In this document: piece by piece, positions 24,266-32,534 of the stretch | How positions within the stretch are numbered: the stretch's first letter is position 1 | Layout: each line of letters opens with the position of its first letter | Origin: SIG480 sp045539475 | Lineage (GTDB): Bacteria > Bacillota > Clostridia > Oscillospirales > JAAYXM01 | NCBI GenBank assembly: GCA_045539475.1 | Contig: JAZQFJ010000034.1 | Coordinates: forward strand, 1-64,000 | Direction of reading: 5' to 3' | DNA: 64,000 bases | Program-made: the position numbers and the translations under genes | The notes under the pieces: model-generated | Told to the model about the DNA's origin: nothing | The model's input: only the letters and a program-made list of their open reading frames with translations | Databases searched by the model: none

Positions 24266-26278
24266 ATGAAAAAAGCATTATCATTTATCCTCGCGCTTAC
24301 CCTCGCATTAACCCTTCTCCCGACGTTTGCAATGGCAGAAACAACGGAGACTATGAACTGGGACGAACCGATTGTGTTTAAACTGAATGACCCAATAAAT
24401 GAAGCGGCTACAGATGTGGAAGGTAAAGGAAATTACGACATTACATCAAATGATGATCCGTTTTATGGAAGTAATTGGTTTCTTTGGAATTCTGGTAGCT
24501 CGTCTAAAATTTTAAACTCGAAAGCCACTGGTAAGAGCAAAGTTTCGTATCGAGCATCGTACTCGGAGGAAAATAAAAGATATACAACAGTTACTGTAGA
24601 TGACGATGATTTAAACGGTTCGTATCGCACTCTTGCGATCACAGTTAAAGTTCCGGAAAGTGGAATCTATGATATTTCTGCGGATGTTTACAATTCAGCT
24701 CGAGGAAGTTATGTAGAAGCTCGAATTGATGGAACATCGATAGGCACTATAGATTGTTTGTATATAAAAGATACGAATACCGCAGGAGGACCCAATACGA
24801 AAGAATTCTCTAAAGGTGTTGCAGTTGCAAAAACTGTTAATTGGATTGATGATTATTCTGATTATATGACTGATGCAAATAATAAACTTCTGCTTGTTTT
24901 CACACAACATGAAAAAGAAGTAGACACCGCCGGCTATGCATCCAACGGATTTTATAACTTCAAATTCACCCCGTCAACTATTGTTGAAAATTCGGTTAAA
25001 GTAAATACAGCTGCCGGATACGAAGTCGGCGATACCTTCACACCGTCTGTTACACTTAACATAGAAGGTCTTACAGAAGCAAAAACCTATTCCGATCTTG
25101 CTCAGGCAGGCATCGTCCTTGGCGTAAAAGAAGCAAATGCCGGCGTAACGGTTTCGGATAACGTTTATTCTGTAACAAAGTCCGGGGAAGTAACCTTCAC
25201 CCCGACTGTAACAGTAAACGGACAGACACACGAAGCAGCACCTGTAACAATTACTGTAGCTTCCAACGAGCCGGATTATACACAAGCTCTCACAAATGCA
25301 TTTGCTCATGAAAGCACAACCTCAAATGCAGTTGCTGTTCCGACTGCGGGCGTAAAGGTAAACACTTATGTTTACACAGTTGACGGAACAAAGAAAAATC
25401 TTGACAATTCTGAGACGGTACCTGCCGGAATAGCTTGTGAAGTAGATGCGGATACGATAACCGGAATGGACGGATATGAATTCCTTTACTGGGCGAAGGG
25501 TGCAACAATGGAGAAAAAGCAGATTGTATCAGGAAATGCTAAGTATTCATTTATCCCGACCGTTGAAGCAACACATCTTATCGCAGTATTCGCACCGACA
25601 ACTGCAGAAGGAACTGCAAAGGCAGAGTTCTACAACGGCAACGGTCAGCTCCTTCCGGATTATACCGTAACAAGTGGCGAGAATGTAACAATCCCCGCAC
25701 TTCCGTCGATGGCAGGTTATGACGATGCAACCCATTGGGAACTTTATGGTGACACAAAAGAATATAAGGAAGGCGACAGTGTTGCGCTTTCCGGAAGCAT
25801 GGTTTTCGTTGCTCAGTATGATGAACTTGTAGCTAACATCGCAGTTGATGTAAAAGGCGGTTCTTGCGATAAAACGGCATATAAATACGGCGATGTTGTG
25901 ATCTGCACACCGGCTACAGAAGAAAGCTTCATCGGCTGGAAGAAAGACGGCGTTATTGTAAGCATGGATACAGCCTATACCTTTAATGCATGGGAAACCT
26001 GCACGGTTGAAGCAGTATACGGAGCGCATGAATTTGATAGTAAGGCAACAAAGCTTCTTATCGACATTTTCAACGATAAGTTTATAATGGCAGAGTTTAT
26101 CGGTCTTTCAAACTACGGAACCGTAGTAGAAAAAGGCATAAAGATTGGTGATAAGCGCTTTGCAATGCAAAAGCCGGATGCAACTCAGTTTACGCTTGAG
26201 GCAGCGGATGCAACAGAAGCAGCAACAGCCGTGGCTTATGCAATATTCAATGACGGCACAATGATAACGGATAAATAA
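24266..26278 (+). CDS. secreted modular protein with beta-sandwich and InlB-like repeats
   Basis: The 670-residue protein has a signal peptide cut near residue 25 (AMA). Its N-terminal domain (about 30-235) resembles the carbohydrate-binding-like modules of the lyase at 10349 (VPESGIYDISADVY, then a YASNGFYNFKF end). An Ig-like region follows (about 236-335), then InlB B-repeat-like segments (EFLYWAKG and EESFIGWKKDGV types), and a C-terminal domain of about 80 residues shared with the secreted protein at 51714 (MAEFIGL, VEKGIKIG). It has no SLH or LPXTG anchor and no recognisable catalytic motif. It may be a substrate-binding helper. It is the last gene of the operon. Confidence 0.72.
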   Translation: MKKALSFILALTLALTLLPTFAMAETTETMNWDEPIVFKLNDPINEAATDVEGKGNYDITSNDDPFYGSNWFLWNSGSSSKILNSKATGKSKVSYRASYSEENKRYTTVTVDDDDLNGSYRTLAITVKVPESGIYDISADVYNSARGSYVEARIDGTSIGTIDCLYIKDTNTAGGPNTKEFSKGVAVAKTVNWIDDYSDYMTDANNKLLLVFTQHEKEVDTAGYASNGFYNFKFTPSTIVENSVKVNTAAGYEVGDTFTPSVTLNIEGLTEAKTYSDLAQAGIVLGVKEANAGVTVSDNVYSVTKSGEVTFTPTVTVNGQTHEAAPVTITVASNEPDYTQALTNAFAHESTTSNAVAVPTAGVKVNTYVYTVDGTKKNLDNSETVPAGIACEVDADTITGMDGYEFLYWAKGATMEKKQIVSGNAKYSFIPTVEATHLIAVFAPTTAEGTAKAEFYNGNGQLLPDYTVTSGENVTIPALPSMAGYDDATHWELYGDTKEYKEGDSVALSGSMVFVAQYDELVANIAVDVKGGSCDKTAYKYGDVVICTPATEESFIGWKKDGVIVSMDTAYTFNAWETCTVEAVYGAHEFDSKATKLLIDIFNDKFIMAEFIGLSNYGTVVEKGIKIGDKRFAMQKPDATQFTLEAADATEAATAVAYAIFNDGTMITDK

Positions 26279-26314
26279 AGACAATACGCAAAAAGCAAAA
26301 TAACAAACGCAATA

Positions 26315-26337
26315 GCGGAGAGGCTTTTCCTCTCTGC
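26315..26337 (+). terminator. hairpin after the glycan operon
   Basis: GCGGAGAGG pairs with CCTCTCTGC (one G-T pair) around a four- to five-base loop. There is no clear T run, so termination may be partial. Confidence 0.5.
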
Positions 26338-26371
26338 AATATTTAATCCGTAAACGCCGCGGAATAAAAAA

Positions 26372-26505
26372 GCCGCCTATAAGCACAAGCGGTAATGAAT
26401 TACAGCAAAATCACAGGCAAGACGGCGTGGGCAAAATTTTAATTTTGCCGTTTACGCAAGTCTCTGTGATGAGCGCGATAATTCATCCGCTGTGCGCCGA
26501 GCGGC
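26372..26505. repeat. 134-base imperfect palindrome
   Basis: Nested inverted repeats share one centre at about 26439: GCCGC/GCGGC at the ends, an imperfect arm around GCACAAGCGG...AATTA with TAATTCATCCGCTGTGC, ATCACAG/CTGTGAT, AGAC/GTCT, and a perfect core GGCAAAATT/AATTTTGCC. It could be a non-autonomous mobile remnant or a structured RNA. No transposase or flanking gene is in the element. Confidence 0.6.
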
Positions 26506-26516
26506 AAAAGCGTGGG

Positions 26517-26609
26517 GTTCCAAAGGGGTTCGCAAGAGAACCCCTTTGAGGAACAACGTTGCGGACTTCCGCAAGCGAAGAAAAGAGCGGTCACATTGAT
26601 GCGACCGCT
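26517..26609. other. three further hairpins before the MBL gene
   Basis: Three stems follow each other: 26517-26554 (GTTCCAAAGGGGTTC with a two-base bulge in the partner), 26559-26574 (TTGCGGA/TCCGCAA) and 26586-26609 (AGCGGTC/GACCGCT). The next gene starts at 26642. They could form a structured 5' leader or be repeat debris. Confidence 0.5.
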
Positions 26610-26641
26610 TGATCAAGCGAAAATTGGAAAAGAGGTATTTT

Positions 26642-28225
26642 ATGATATCATTTGAAATTCCCGCTTTTGGTGAAAAACAATTTTTCGACAATCAGATGAA
26701 CAAGACAGCCAGGGTGGTTCTGATACCCGACTCATCCGAATGTCGTTTTTCAGATTACTGCCAACTGCTCCGACAAGCAGGTTTCCGGCAAACCGAGCTT
26801 GTGTCTCTTACCCATCGTCGGTTTGCTGCCTTCCAAAAGGACAACACCGGTGTGTTTGTAAACTTCTTCGCCAACACATCAGAGCTGCAAATCGTTGTGG
26901 AAGAAAACTGCGCTTATTTTTCTTATACAGACACTTGTATGCCGGAAACCGTACAGCCTGAGCTTATCCAGGTAAAGCCCGCTTACTACGGTCTTAGCGA
27001 TGTGGTACGGCTATCTGACGGACGGCAGATCATCATTGATATCGGCGATGCTCAGGAGGAGAGTGCCGATAATCTGTTCAACAGACTGAAGGCAGAGTCT
27101 CCATTTGAGAAGCCTGTCATCGCCGCGTGGATATTCACTCATGCCCACTGTGACCATTACTTTGGTTTCTTTCCCTTTATGGACAAGTATGGTGATGAGG
27201 TAATCATCGAAAAGTTTTTCTTTAACTTCCCTGATGCGGACGATAAGGAACATTATCCTGCCCTGACCGATCTCCGAAAAGCCATCAATAAATGGATGAA
27301 CACAGAAGGTGTGACGGTCGACGAAGTGCTGAAAATGTTCCTGCAGCGCGTTGAAGATATGGGTGTTCCTGTATATATGCCCCATACCGGTCAAAGCTAC
27401 CGCATCGGTGATGCAAACCTTTTATTCCTCGCCTCCATGGATGACACTATCCACTGCTCTCAGAACATCAACCATACCTGTCTGATGTTTATGATGGATT
27501 TGTGCGGTCAAAGGATTTTCTTCACTGCTGACGGCTCTTTCAGCGATGCCCGCTTGCCGGAGCGTTATGGCAACGAATTGAAAGCCGATATTATGCAGGT
27601 GCCGCACCATGGCTTTGGCTCGGGTGATGACGATGTACAGATTCAGGGCTTTCGGCTGGTAGCACCCCGGACTTGCCTGCTGCCGGTAGAATTCCAGATA
27701 GCTTACACCTCTTTTACCACCTATCGCCCCGGCACCAACTATCTTATGACACGGCTTAATATCGATGAGCTTCTCACCGGCGAAAAAGATCATGTTCTGC
27801 CACTTCCGTATACTCCCGACCCCGCTGAAGCCTTTACCTACCGTCAGCGTTATCTTGAGGGACGCGATAACAGTGGCGCGCGTACCTGGATTTTCAGCGA
27901 TCTGAATACAGGCAGAAAAGAGGATTTTATCTTCTCGGTATTCAATGGCAGTTTCTACAACGCTGATGTTCAGGTAGAACTGTACTTTGAGAATATGCAG
28001 AAGAAAAAGGTGAGAATCCAAAATCAGTGTCTGCGTCTTGGTGTGTTCCGGCTTAACTGTCTGCTTCACCCGGATGAGGATCAGTCTGCGTTTGATGAGC
28101 CGGATTTCCTTGAGAAACTGGATATTCCGGAGAATACCTATTTTACGGTACGATTCATCAGCAATATTCCCATCGTGGTGTCTCATCGGGATCACGCTCC
28201 TGCTTATCGTTCCGGTGTTGTATAA
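26642..28225 (+). CDS. metallo-beta-lactamase-fold hydrolase, large
   Basis: The 527-residue protein carries the MBL motif THAHCDH (His167, His169, Asp171, His172), later HTC, TADGS and PHHGFGSGD segments that complete the metal site, and a C-terminal ~130-residue region of unknown fold. No signal peptide is present. Its function is not clear; relatives include phosphodiesterase- or hydrolase-type enzymes. Codon use differs from neighbours (more CTG, GCC, ACC and CCC), and the gene sits alone behind a repeat-like, hairpin-rich gap, which suggests later acquisition. The ATG follows an AGAGG-type ribosome site. Confidence 0.75.
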   Translation: MISFEIPAFGEKQFFDNQMNKTARVVLIPDSSECRFSDYCQLLRQAGFRQTELVSLTHRRFAAFQKDNTGVFVNFFANTSELQIVVEENCAYFSYTDTCMPETVQPELIQVKPAYYGLSDVVRLSDGRQIIIDIGDAQEESADNLFNRLKAESPFEKPVIAAWIFTHAHCDHYFGFFPFMDKYGDEVIIEKFFFNFPDADDKEHYPALTDLRKAINKWMNTEGVTVDEVLKMFLQRVEDMGVPVYMPHTGQSYRIGDANLLFLASMDDTIHCSQNINHTCLMFMMDLCGQRIFFTADGSFSDARLPERYGNELKADIMQVPHHGFGSGDDDVQIQGFRLVAPRTCLLPVEFQIAYTSFTTYRPGTNYLMTRLNIDELLTGEKDHVLPLPYTPDPAEAFTYRQRYLEGRDNSGARTWIFSDLNTGRKEDFIFSVFNGSFYNADVQVELYFENMQKKKVRIQNQCLRLGVFRLNCLLHPDEDQSAFDEPDFLEKLDIPENTYFTVRFISNIPIVVSHRDHAPAYRSGVV

Positions 28226-28236
28226 TGTAGCAAAAC

Positions 28237-28261
28237 AGCGGAGAGGAAAACCCTCTCCGCT
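28237..28261. terminator. hairpin between converging genes
   Basis: AGCGGAGAGG pairs with CCTCTCCGCT around an A-rich loop. A short T run follows on the minus strand. It separates the plus-strand MBL gene from the minus-strand phosphodiesterase gene. Confidence 0.6.
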
Positions 28262-28275
28262 ATATTCATGCTCTT

Positions 28276-28821
28276 TTACAGCGTATACGTCATATATACC
28301 TTGCCGTCAAGGTTTTTCCATTCAAGAACGTTTCCGTCAAGCGTCATATAGCTGTGCTCGGAGCCGTCCTTCGGGATAGATACGGAACCGGGGTTGCAGT
28401 AGAGCAGTCCGTCTCCGAACTTTTCGCATTTAGGAATATGCGTGTGTCCGTGCAGAAGTACATCTCCGCGCTTCATAGGCGGAATGTTTGATGTGTTGAA
28501 TTTGTGGCCGTGCGTTGCATAAATCATTCGCTCACCCACTGTAAGAATTGCATAATCCGCCATTATCGGGAAATCAAGAACCATCTGGTCAACCTCGGTA
28601 TCGCAATTTCCGCGCACGCAGAGGAGACGATCCTTCATGGCGTTCAGCATAGCGATAACTTCTTTAGGATTATATTCTCCCGGAAGATTATTTCTCGGTC
28701 CGTGATAAAGAATATCACCGAGAATGAGCATCCTCTCGGCACCCTCACGGTTATAAGCATCAAGAAGCTTTTTGCAAAACTCAGCAGAGCCGTGAATGTC
28801 GGATGCAATTATCCATTTCAT
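28276..28821 (-). CDS. yfcE: YfcE/MJ0936-family metallophosphodiesterase
   Basis: The 181-residue protein is a compact calcineurin-like phosphoesterase: SDIHGS, LGDILYHGPRN, GNCDTEVD, THGHKF and HGHTHIP are the five metal-binding blocks. YfcE-type enzymes hydrolyse phosphodiesters in the cytoplasm; the biological substrate is generally unknown. The start overlaps the end of nfo by 4 bases, so the two are co-translated. Confidence 0.88.
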   Translation of the reverse strand: MKWIIASDIHGSAEFCKKLLDAYNREGAERMLILGDILYHGPRNNLPGEYNPKEVIAMLNAMKDRLLCVRGNCDTEVDQMVLDFPIMADYAILTVGERMIYATHGHKFNTSNIPPMKRGDVLLHGHTHIPKCEKFGDGLLYCNPGSVSIPKDGSEHSYMTLDGNVLEWKNLDGKVYMTYTL

Positions 28822-29669
28822 AAACTTTCGTCCTCCTGATTTTTATAAAGGCTTTTAAGAAGCGCAATCTCCGCCTGATAACCGTCAAGCTCATTGGGAG
28901 TTTCAAGGAAAAAGGGGAGAGTGCGAAGCTTTGGGTGATTTATAACCGCGCGGAAGGTTTCCGTTCCCAGAAAGCCTTCGCCGATTTTTGCGTGGCGGTC
29001 CTTGTGGCTTTCATATCCGTGCAGACTGTCGTTCAAATGAACGGCATAAAGCTTGTCGATACCGATGACCCGGTCAAACTCATCAAGAACAGCGTCAAGG
29101 CTTTCTTTGATATCATAACCGCCGTCAAAAATATGGCAGGTGTCCATGCAAACGCCGAGCTTGCCGGGATTTTTAGCTCGCGAAATTATTTCGGCTATTT
29201 CCTCGAACTTCCCGCCGACCTCGCTGCCTTTTCCCGCCATTGTTTCAAGAAGAACCGTTGTGCTTTGAGAAGGCGTGATTATTTCGTCCAGAAGTGATAC
29301 GATAAGCTCAATTCCGCGCGGGGTTCCCTGACCGACGTGAGAGCCGGGGTGAAAGTTATACATGCTTCCGGGCGTATGCTCAAGGCGCTCCATATCATCG
29401 CGCATTGTCATAAGAGCAAATTCGCGGATTCTCTCGTCCTTTGCCGCTGCATTGAGAGTGTAGGGCGCGTGTGCCAGAATATGCGAAATGTCGTTTTCTT
29501 TTGAATACTCAAGAAACGCCGCAATATCCTCGGGATCAATGGGCTTTGCAGCACCGCCGCGCGGGTTTCTCGTGAAAAACTGAAACGTGTTTGCGCCTAT
29601 TGATTTTGCAGTTTTCGCCATTGCAAGATAGCCCTTGGAAGATGAAAGATGGCAGCCTATTCTTAACAT
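28818..29669 (-). CDS. nfo: deoxyribonuclease IV (AP endonuclease)
   Basis: This 283-residue AP-endonuclease-2-family TIM barrel cuts DNA 5' of abasic sites in base excision repair. Family signatures are NTFQFFTRNPRG near the N-terminus, HAPYTLNAA, NFHPGSHVGQG, LLETMAGKGSEVG, CMDTCHIFDGGYD and LNDSLHGYESHKDRHAKIGEG, which include the trinuclear zinc ligands. Length is normal. It is the first member of a two-gene overlap with the YfcE-like phosphodiesterase and is preceded by a lipoprotein gene on the same strand. Confidence 0.95.
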   Translation of the reverse strand: MLRIGCHLSSSKGYLAMAKTAKSIGANTFQFFTRNPRGGAAKPIDPEDIAAFLEYSKENDISHILAHAPYTLNAAAKDERIREFALMTMRDDMERLEHTPGSMYNFHPGSHVGQGTPRGIELIVSLLDEIITPSQSTTVLLETMAGKGSEVGGKFEEIAEIISRAKNPGKLGVCMDTCHIFDGGYDIKESLDAVLDEFDRVIGIDKLYAVHLNDSLHGYESHKDRHAKIGEGFLGTETFRAVINHPKLRTLPFFLETPNELDGYQAEIALLKSLYKNQEDESL

Positions 29670-29687
29670 AACTGTAAACCTCCGACT

Positions 29688-30512
29688 TTATGACAACGGT
29701 ATGGCGTAGTTAGAACCGTCTTTGGCAATATAGAGGATATTGTTCGCTAAGAGGAAAGTATATTCTGCACCCTCAGTGGTGAACGAGTTTGTCACAAGAG
29801 TGTCATCGTAGTATATGTCATTTTCGGGGAAATCAATCTCGGCCTCGCGCTGCTTGGGAATATATCCGAAGCGGCCTTCCTGAATATCCTGAACAAGAAT
29901 GTGGTATTCACCGTCCGGAACCCACACCTGAACGGCATAACCGCCGGTGATTCGGCGCGATGCAAGCATCATATTAGGCTCGCTGTTTATCGAAAGAGTG
30001 AAACGGTATGAGTCAGACTGTGAACCGTACATTACTGTGTATTCGTATTCGTTAACGGCTCCGTTTTCCTCTTTGTTTGCTGTTATTTTCCAAGTGTTCT
30101 CAAGGTCAAGCGGTGAGATTTCAATGTTCTTAAATCCGGCCTCGCGCATAAGCTTTTTGGCTGTTATGCTCGGCTCCATTTCCATAACATAGGATGCTGC
30201 AAGGAATTCTTCGCTGCCGAGTGCGTATTTGCTTGCGGCAATCGGAACCCATGCGGAATCTTCCGAAAAGCCGACAACTGCAGAATACATATCATCGCAT
30301 ACGGAAATACGGAGTGTATTCATCTGATTGAAAGAGTCCGCGAGAGATAACTGGCTGTCGTACATAAATTCGCCTTCCGATGCAATCGGAGTGGGGGTAA
30401 CGTCAACCGATGATGGGGCGACTCCCGATAGAGCCTCAGGTTCACTTGTGCAGGAGCAAAGCGTGAAAATTATGCAGACAAGGCAGAGTGTAGCAGTAAT
30501 TCTGAACTTCAT
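29688..30512 (-). CDS. lipoprotein of unknown function
   Basis: The 274-residue protein begins with a lipoprotein signal peptide with lipobox LCSC. The mature part has no family I recognise. It contains a conserved-looking ITANKEENGAVNEYEYTVMY beta-rich segment and a VQDIQEGRFGY stretch, suggesting an all-beta extracellular domain. It lies upstream of nfo on the same strand with an 18-base gap. No functional link to its neighbours is evident. Confidence 0.7.
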   Translation of the reverse strand: MKFRITATLCLVCIIFTLCSCTSEPEALSGVAPSSVDVTPTPIASEGEFMYDSQLSLADSFNQMNTLRISVCDDMYSAVVGFSEDSAWVPIAASKYALGSEEFLAASYVMEMEPSITAKKLMREAGFKNIEISPLDLENTWKITANKEENGAVNEYEYTVMYGSQSDSYRFTLSINSEPNMMLASRRITGGYAVQVWVPDGEYHILVQDIQEGRFGYIPKQREAEIDFPENDIYYDDTLVTNSFTTEGAEYTFLLANNILYIAKDGSNYAIPLS

Positions 30513-30541
30513 TGGTATATTCCTCCGTGTTTATTATAGAT

Positions 30542-31483
30542 TTATAAAATGCCGAGCGTTTTTGTTACAAACGCGAGCATAGTTATCGAAATTGCAGAGA
30601 ATAGGGTGGTGAAAACAACCAGCTGACACGCAAGGTCGTAATCTCCGTTCATTTTATATGTCATGGCAGTGCTTGAAACAGCAACCGGAGTGCCGAATGT
30701 GCTTATAATAAGCGCAATGTGGATTCCGCGGAACCCTAAGAGGTATGCGGCAAATATTGCAAGCGCCGGAATTGCGATACAACGCACAAGACCTGTGGAG
30801 AGTACATATTTCAAGTTTGAAACAAAGCTTTTAAACTTGAAATCGCCACCGAGAACAAGAAGCGCAAACGGGGTTGCCACGCTTTTCAAATCCCGAACCG
30901 GCTTCAGGACAATTTCGGGGAGAGGGATTTTGAATAATGAAAAGACAAGCCCGAGAACACACCCGATAATGAGGGGGTTTTTCAATATCTTTTTTATAAT
31001 CTGAGCAGGCGAGTCAACCTTATCGTTGCTGTATACGCTGAGAACAACCGTTGCGAGTACGTTAAAAGCGGGAATAAGAAAAGCGAGAAAAACAGAAGCG
31101 GTCTGAGCACCTGCATCTCCTGCAAGCGCCTGACAAAGCGGAAGACCGAGCAGAGCGAAATTTCCTCGGAAAAGAGCCTGGATTATAACTCCCTGGCGCG
31201 CTCTGTCATGGGTGAGAACAGGAACGACAACGAATGCAATTCCAACAACAATAGCAACCGCCGCAAGAACAAACGCAAGAAGCTTCGCATCGAAAACGGA
31301 GCGGAAATCCGACGTATATATATTGTAGAAAAGCATCGTCGGGATAAGAACGTTGAACGAAATTCCGTTGGCGGTTTTTAAAAATTCACCGTTCCAGACC
31401 TTCAGGCGAGTGAGAAACCATCCCAAAGTAATGAGAATAAAAAGAGGAAGAACCGCGTTTACCGAAAAAAGAAAATTTTGCAA
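30542..31483 (-). CDS. AEC-family (auxin efflux carrier type) transporter
   Basis: The protein (313 residues from the TTG start) has about ten hydrophobic helices in two halves, the typical AEC pattern. It starts NFLFSVNAVLPLFILITLGW and has the second-half NPLIIGCVLGLVFSLF and FGTPVAVSSTAMTY segments. Such carriers export or import small organic acids. The TTG at 31483 is preceded by GAGGGG at 7-base spacing. The ATG at 31525 would sit at or upstream of the predicted transcription start (-10 at 31532-31537), so it is not favoured. Confidence 0.82.
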   Translation of the reverse strand: MQNFLFSVNAVLPLFILITLGWFLTRLKVWNGEFLKTANGISFNVLIPTMLFYNIYTSDFRSVFDAKLLAFVLAAVAIVVGIAFVVVPVLTHDRARQGVIIQALFRGNFALLGLPLCQALAGDAGAQTASVFLAFLIPAFNVLATVVLSVYSNDKVDSPAQIIKKILKNPLIIGCVLGLVFSLFKIPLPEIVLKPVRDLKSVATPFALLVLGGDFKFKSFVSNLKYVLSTGLVRCIAIPALAIFAAYLLGFRGIHIALIISTFGTPVAVSSTAMTYKMNGDYDLACQLVVFTTLFSAISITMLAFVTKTLGIL

Positions 31484-31531
31484 GAAAAATCCCCTCGCTT
31501 GTTTTAAATTTGCACATAAAAACACTTATAT

Positions 31532-31560
31532 ATTATAACGTCAAATGTCGATAAATGCAA
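31532..31560 (-). promoter_or_regulatory. promoter of the AEC transporter gene
   Basis: On the minus strand TTGCAT (complement of 31555-31560) and TATAAT (complement of 31532-31537) are spaced by 17 bases. Transcription would start near 31525. Confidence 0.6.
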
Positions 31561-31632
31561 CAGGATTTATTATTAATTTTTTATGTATAAAACAAGAAAA
31601 AGCAAGGATTGACAAAATATGCAATAACAGAG

Positions 31633-32427
31633 CTATAATGATATAGTTCGTTTGTATTCATATGGCGTTTTTCCGGTTTCGCGTTTGAAAATGCGTGCAA
31701 AATTCTGTGGGTCAAGCCCAACGTATTCTGCGGCGAGCGAAATGGGGATATCCTCGCTTTTTATCAGCGCACAGAAACGCTGTATCCGAAGCTTTGTCAG
31801 ATATGAATGGGGAGTGAGCCCCGTGGTGTTTTTAAACAGGGTGGAAAAATAGCTCCGTTCAAGACCGACAGAATCGGCAAGGCTCTGCACGTTGAGAGCG
31901 GTGTTATAGTGTGTTTCCATAATGCCTATTGCACGCCGTATCGGAACGTGTGTGTCGCTTTTTTGTACATGCCGCAAAAGCTCGCCCAGCATGGTGTAGA
32001 TAAATGCTGTGCGGCGGAACTCACTGCCCGTGTCTGTTTCGTTGCGCATTTTATACAGTGCTTCTAAACAGCTTAAAAGTACGGGAAATAAATCTTTCGG
32101 TACAAACGGGTTGGAAGCGGATATCCCGCAGCTTGTCAGAACTTCGCCGATGCAAAGTCCGTCAAGCGCACACCAATATCCGCGTCTCGGATTTGTTGTT
32201 GACGCGGTGTGCGTTACGGTATCACCCGGAAGAAGAATATAGAAATCACCCGGAGAAACGGGAAACTCTATGCCGTTTATTATAACAGAGCCGTATCCGG
32301 AGCTGCAACACTCAAAAATATATACCGAACGGATAACAGGACCGAAGGTTGCGCCGGGAGCAAGGTTTTCATCTGAGTCAACCCGCAGAAGAAGAGGCGC
32401 GGCTTCGGAAAGAAAGTTATTGTTCAT
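31633..32427 (-). CDS. AraC-family transcriptional regulator
   Basis: The 264-residue protein starts at the ATG (MNNNFLSEAAP) behind TTGGAGGAA; an in-frame upstream extension to 32499 would run through its own control region. The N-terminal part is a cupin sensor (SPGDFYILLPGDTVTH). The C-terminal ~100 residues are an AraC double helix-turn-helix (QSLADSVGLERSYFSTLFKNTTG and AEYVGLDPQNFARIFKRETG). It is divergent from the Gfo/Idh gene at 32535, whose promoter is preceded by two direct repeats typical of AraC-type operators. Confidence 0.88.
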   Translation of the reverse strand: MNNNFLSEAAPLLLRVDSDENLAPGATFGPVIRSVYIFECCSSGYGSVIINGIEFPVSPGDFYILLPGDTVTHTASTTNPRRGYWCALDGLCIGEVLTSCGISASNPFVPKDLFPVLLSCLEALYKMRNETDTGSEFRRTAFIYTMLGELLRHVQKSDTHVPIRRAIGIMETHYNTALNVQSLADSVGLERSYFSTLFKNTTGLTPHSYLTKLRIQRFCALIKSEDIPISLAAEYVGLDPQNFARIFKRETGKTPYEYKRTISL

Positions 32428-32436
32428 TTTATTCCT

Positions 32437-32469
32437 CCAACAAAATGAAGATTTTTCCCAACAAAATGA
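32437..32469. promoter_or_regulatory. AraC-type direct-repeat operator
   Basis: The 12-base sequence CCAACAAAATGA occurs twice, at 32437-32448 and 32458-32469, exactly 21 bases apart (two helical turns). The second copy ends two bases before the -35 box of the plus-strand promoter, the usual place for an AraC activator. The first copy covers the ribosome-site region of the regulator's own gene. Confidence 0.75.
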
Positions 32470-32471
32470 GC

Positions 32472-32500
32472 TTGTTATATTAACAAATTGATGATACAAT
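32472..32500 (+). promoter_or_regulatory. promoter of the Gfo/Idh oxidoreductase gene
   Basis: TTGTTA (32472-32477) and TACAAT (32495-32500) are separated by 17 bases. The start codon at 32535 follows an AAGGGAAG ribosome site. Confidence 0.7.
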
Positions 32501-32534
32501 CATATCACATTTTGAAAAGAAAGGGAAGAAGAAA

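Noticed and set aside
26372..26505. Insertion sequence
   Set aside because: There is no transposase frame within or next to it; only a palindromic, non-coding element is seen.
31484..31525. ATG start of the AEC transporter at 31525
   Set aside because: It would sit at or before the predicted transcription start and lacks a ribosome site; TTG at 31483 has GAGGGG at 7 bases and fits the usual N-terminus of the family.
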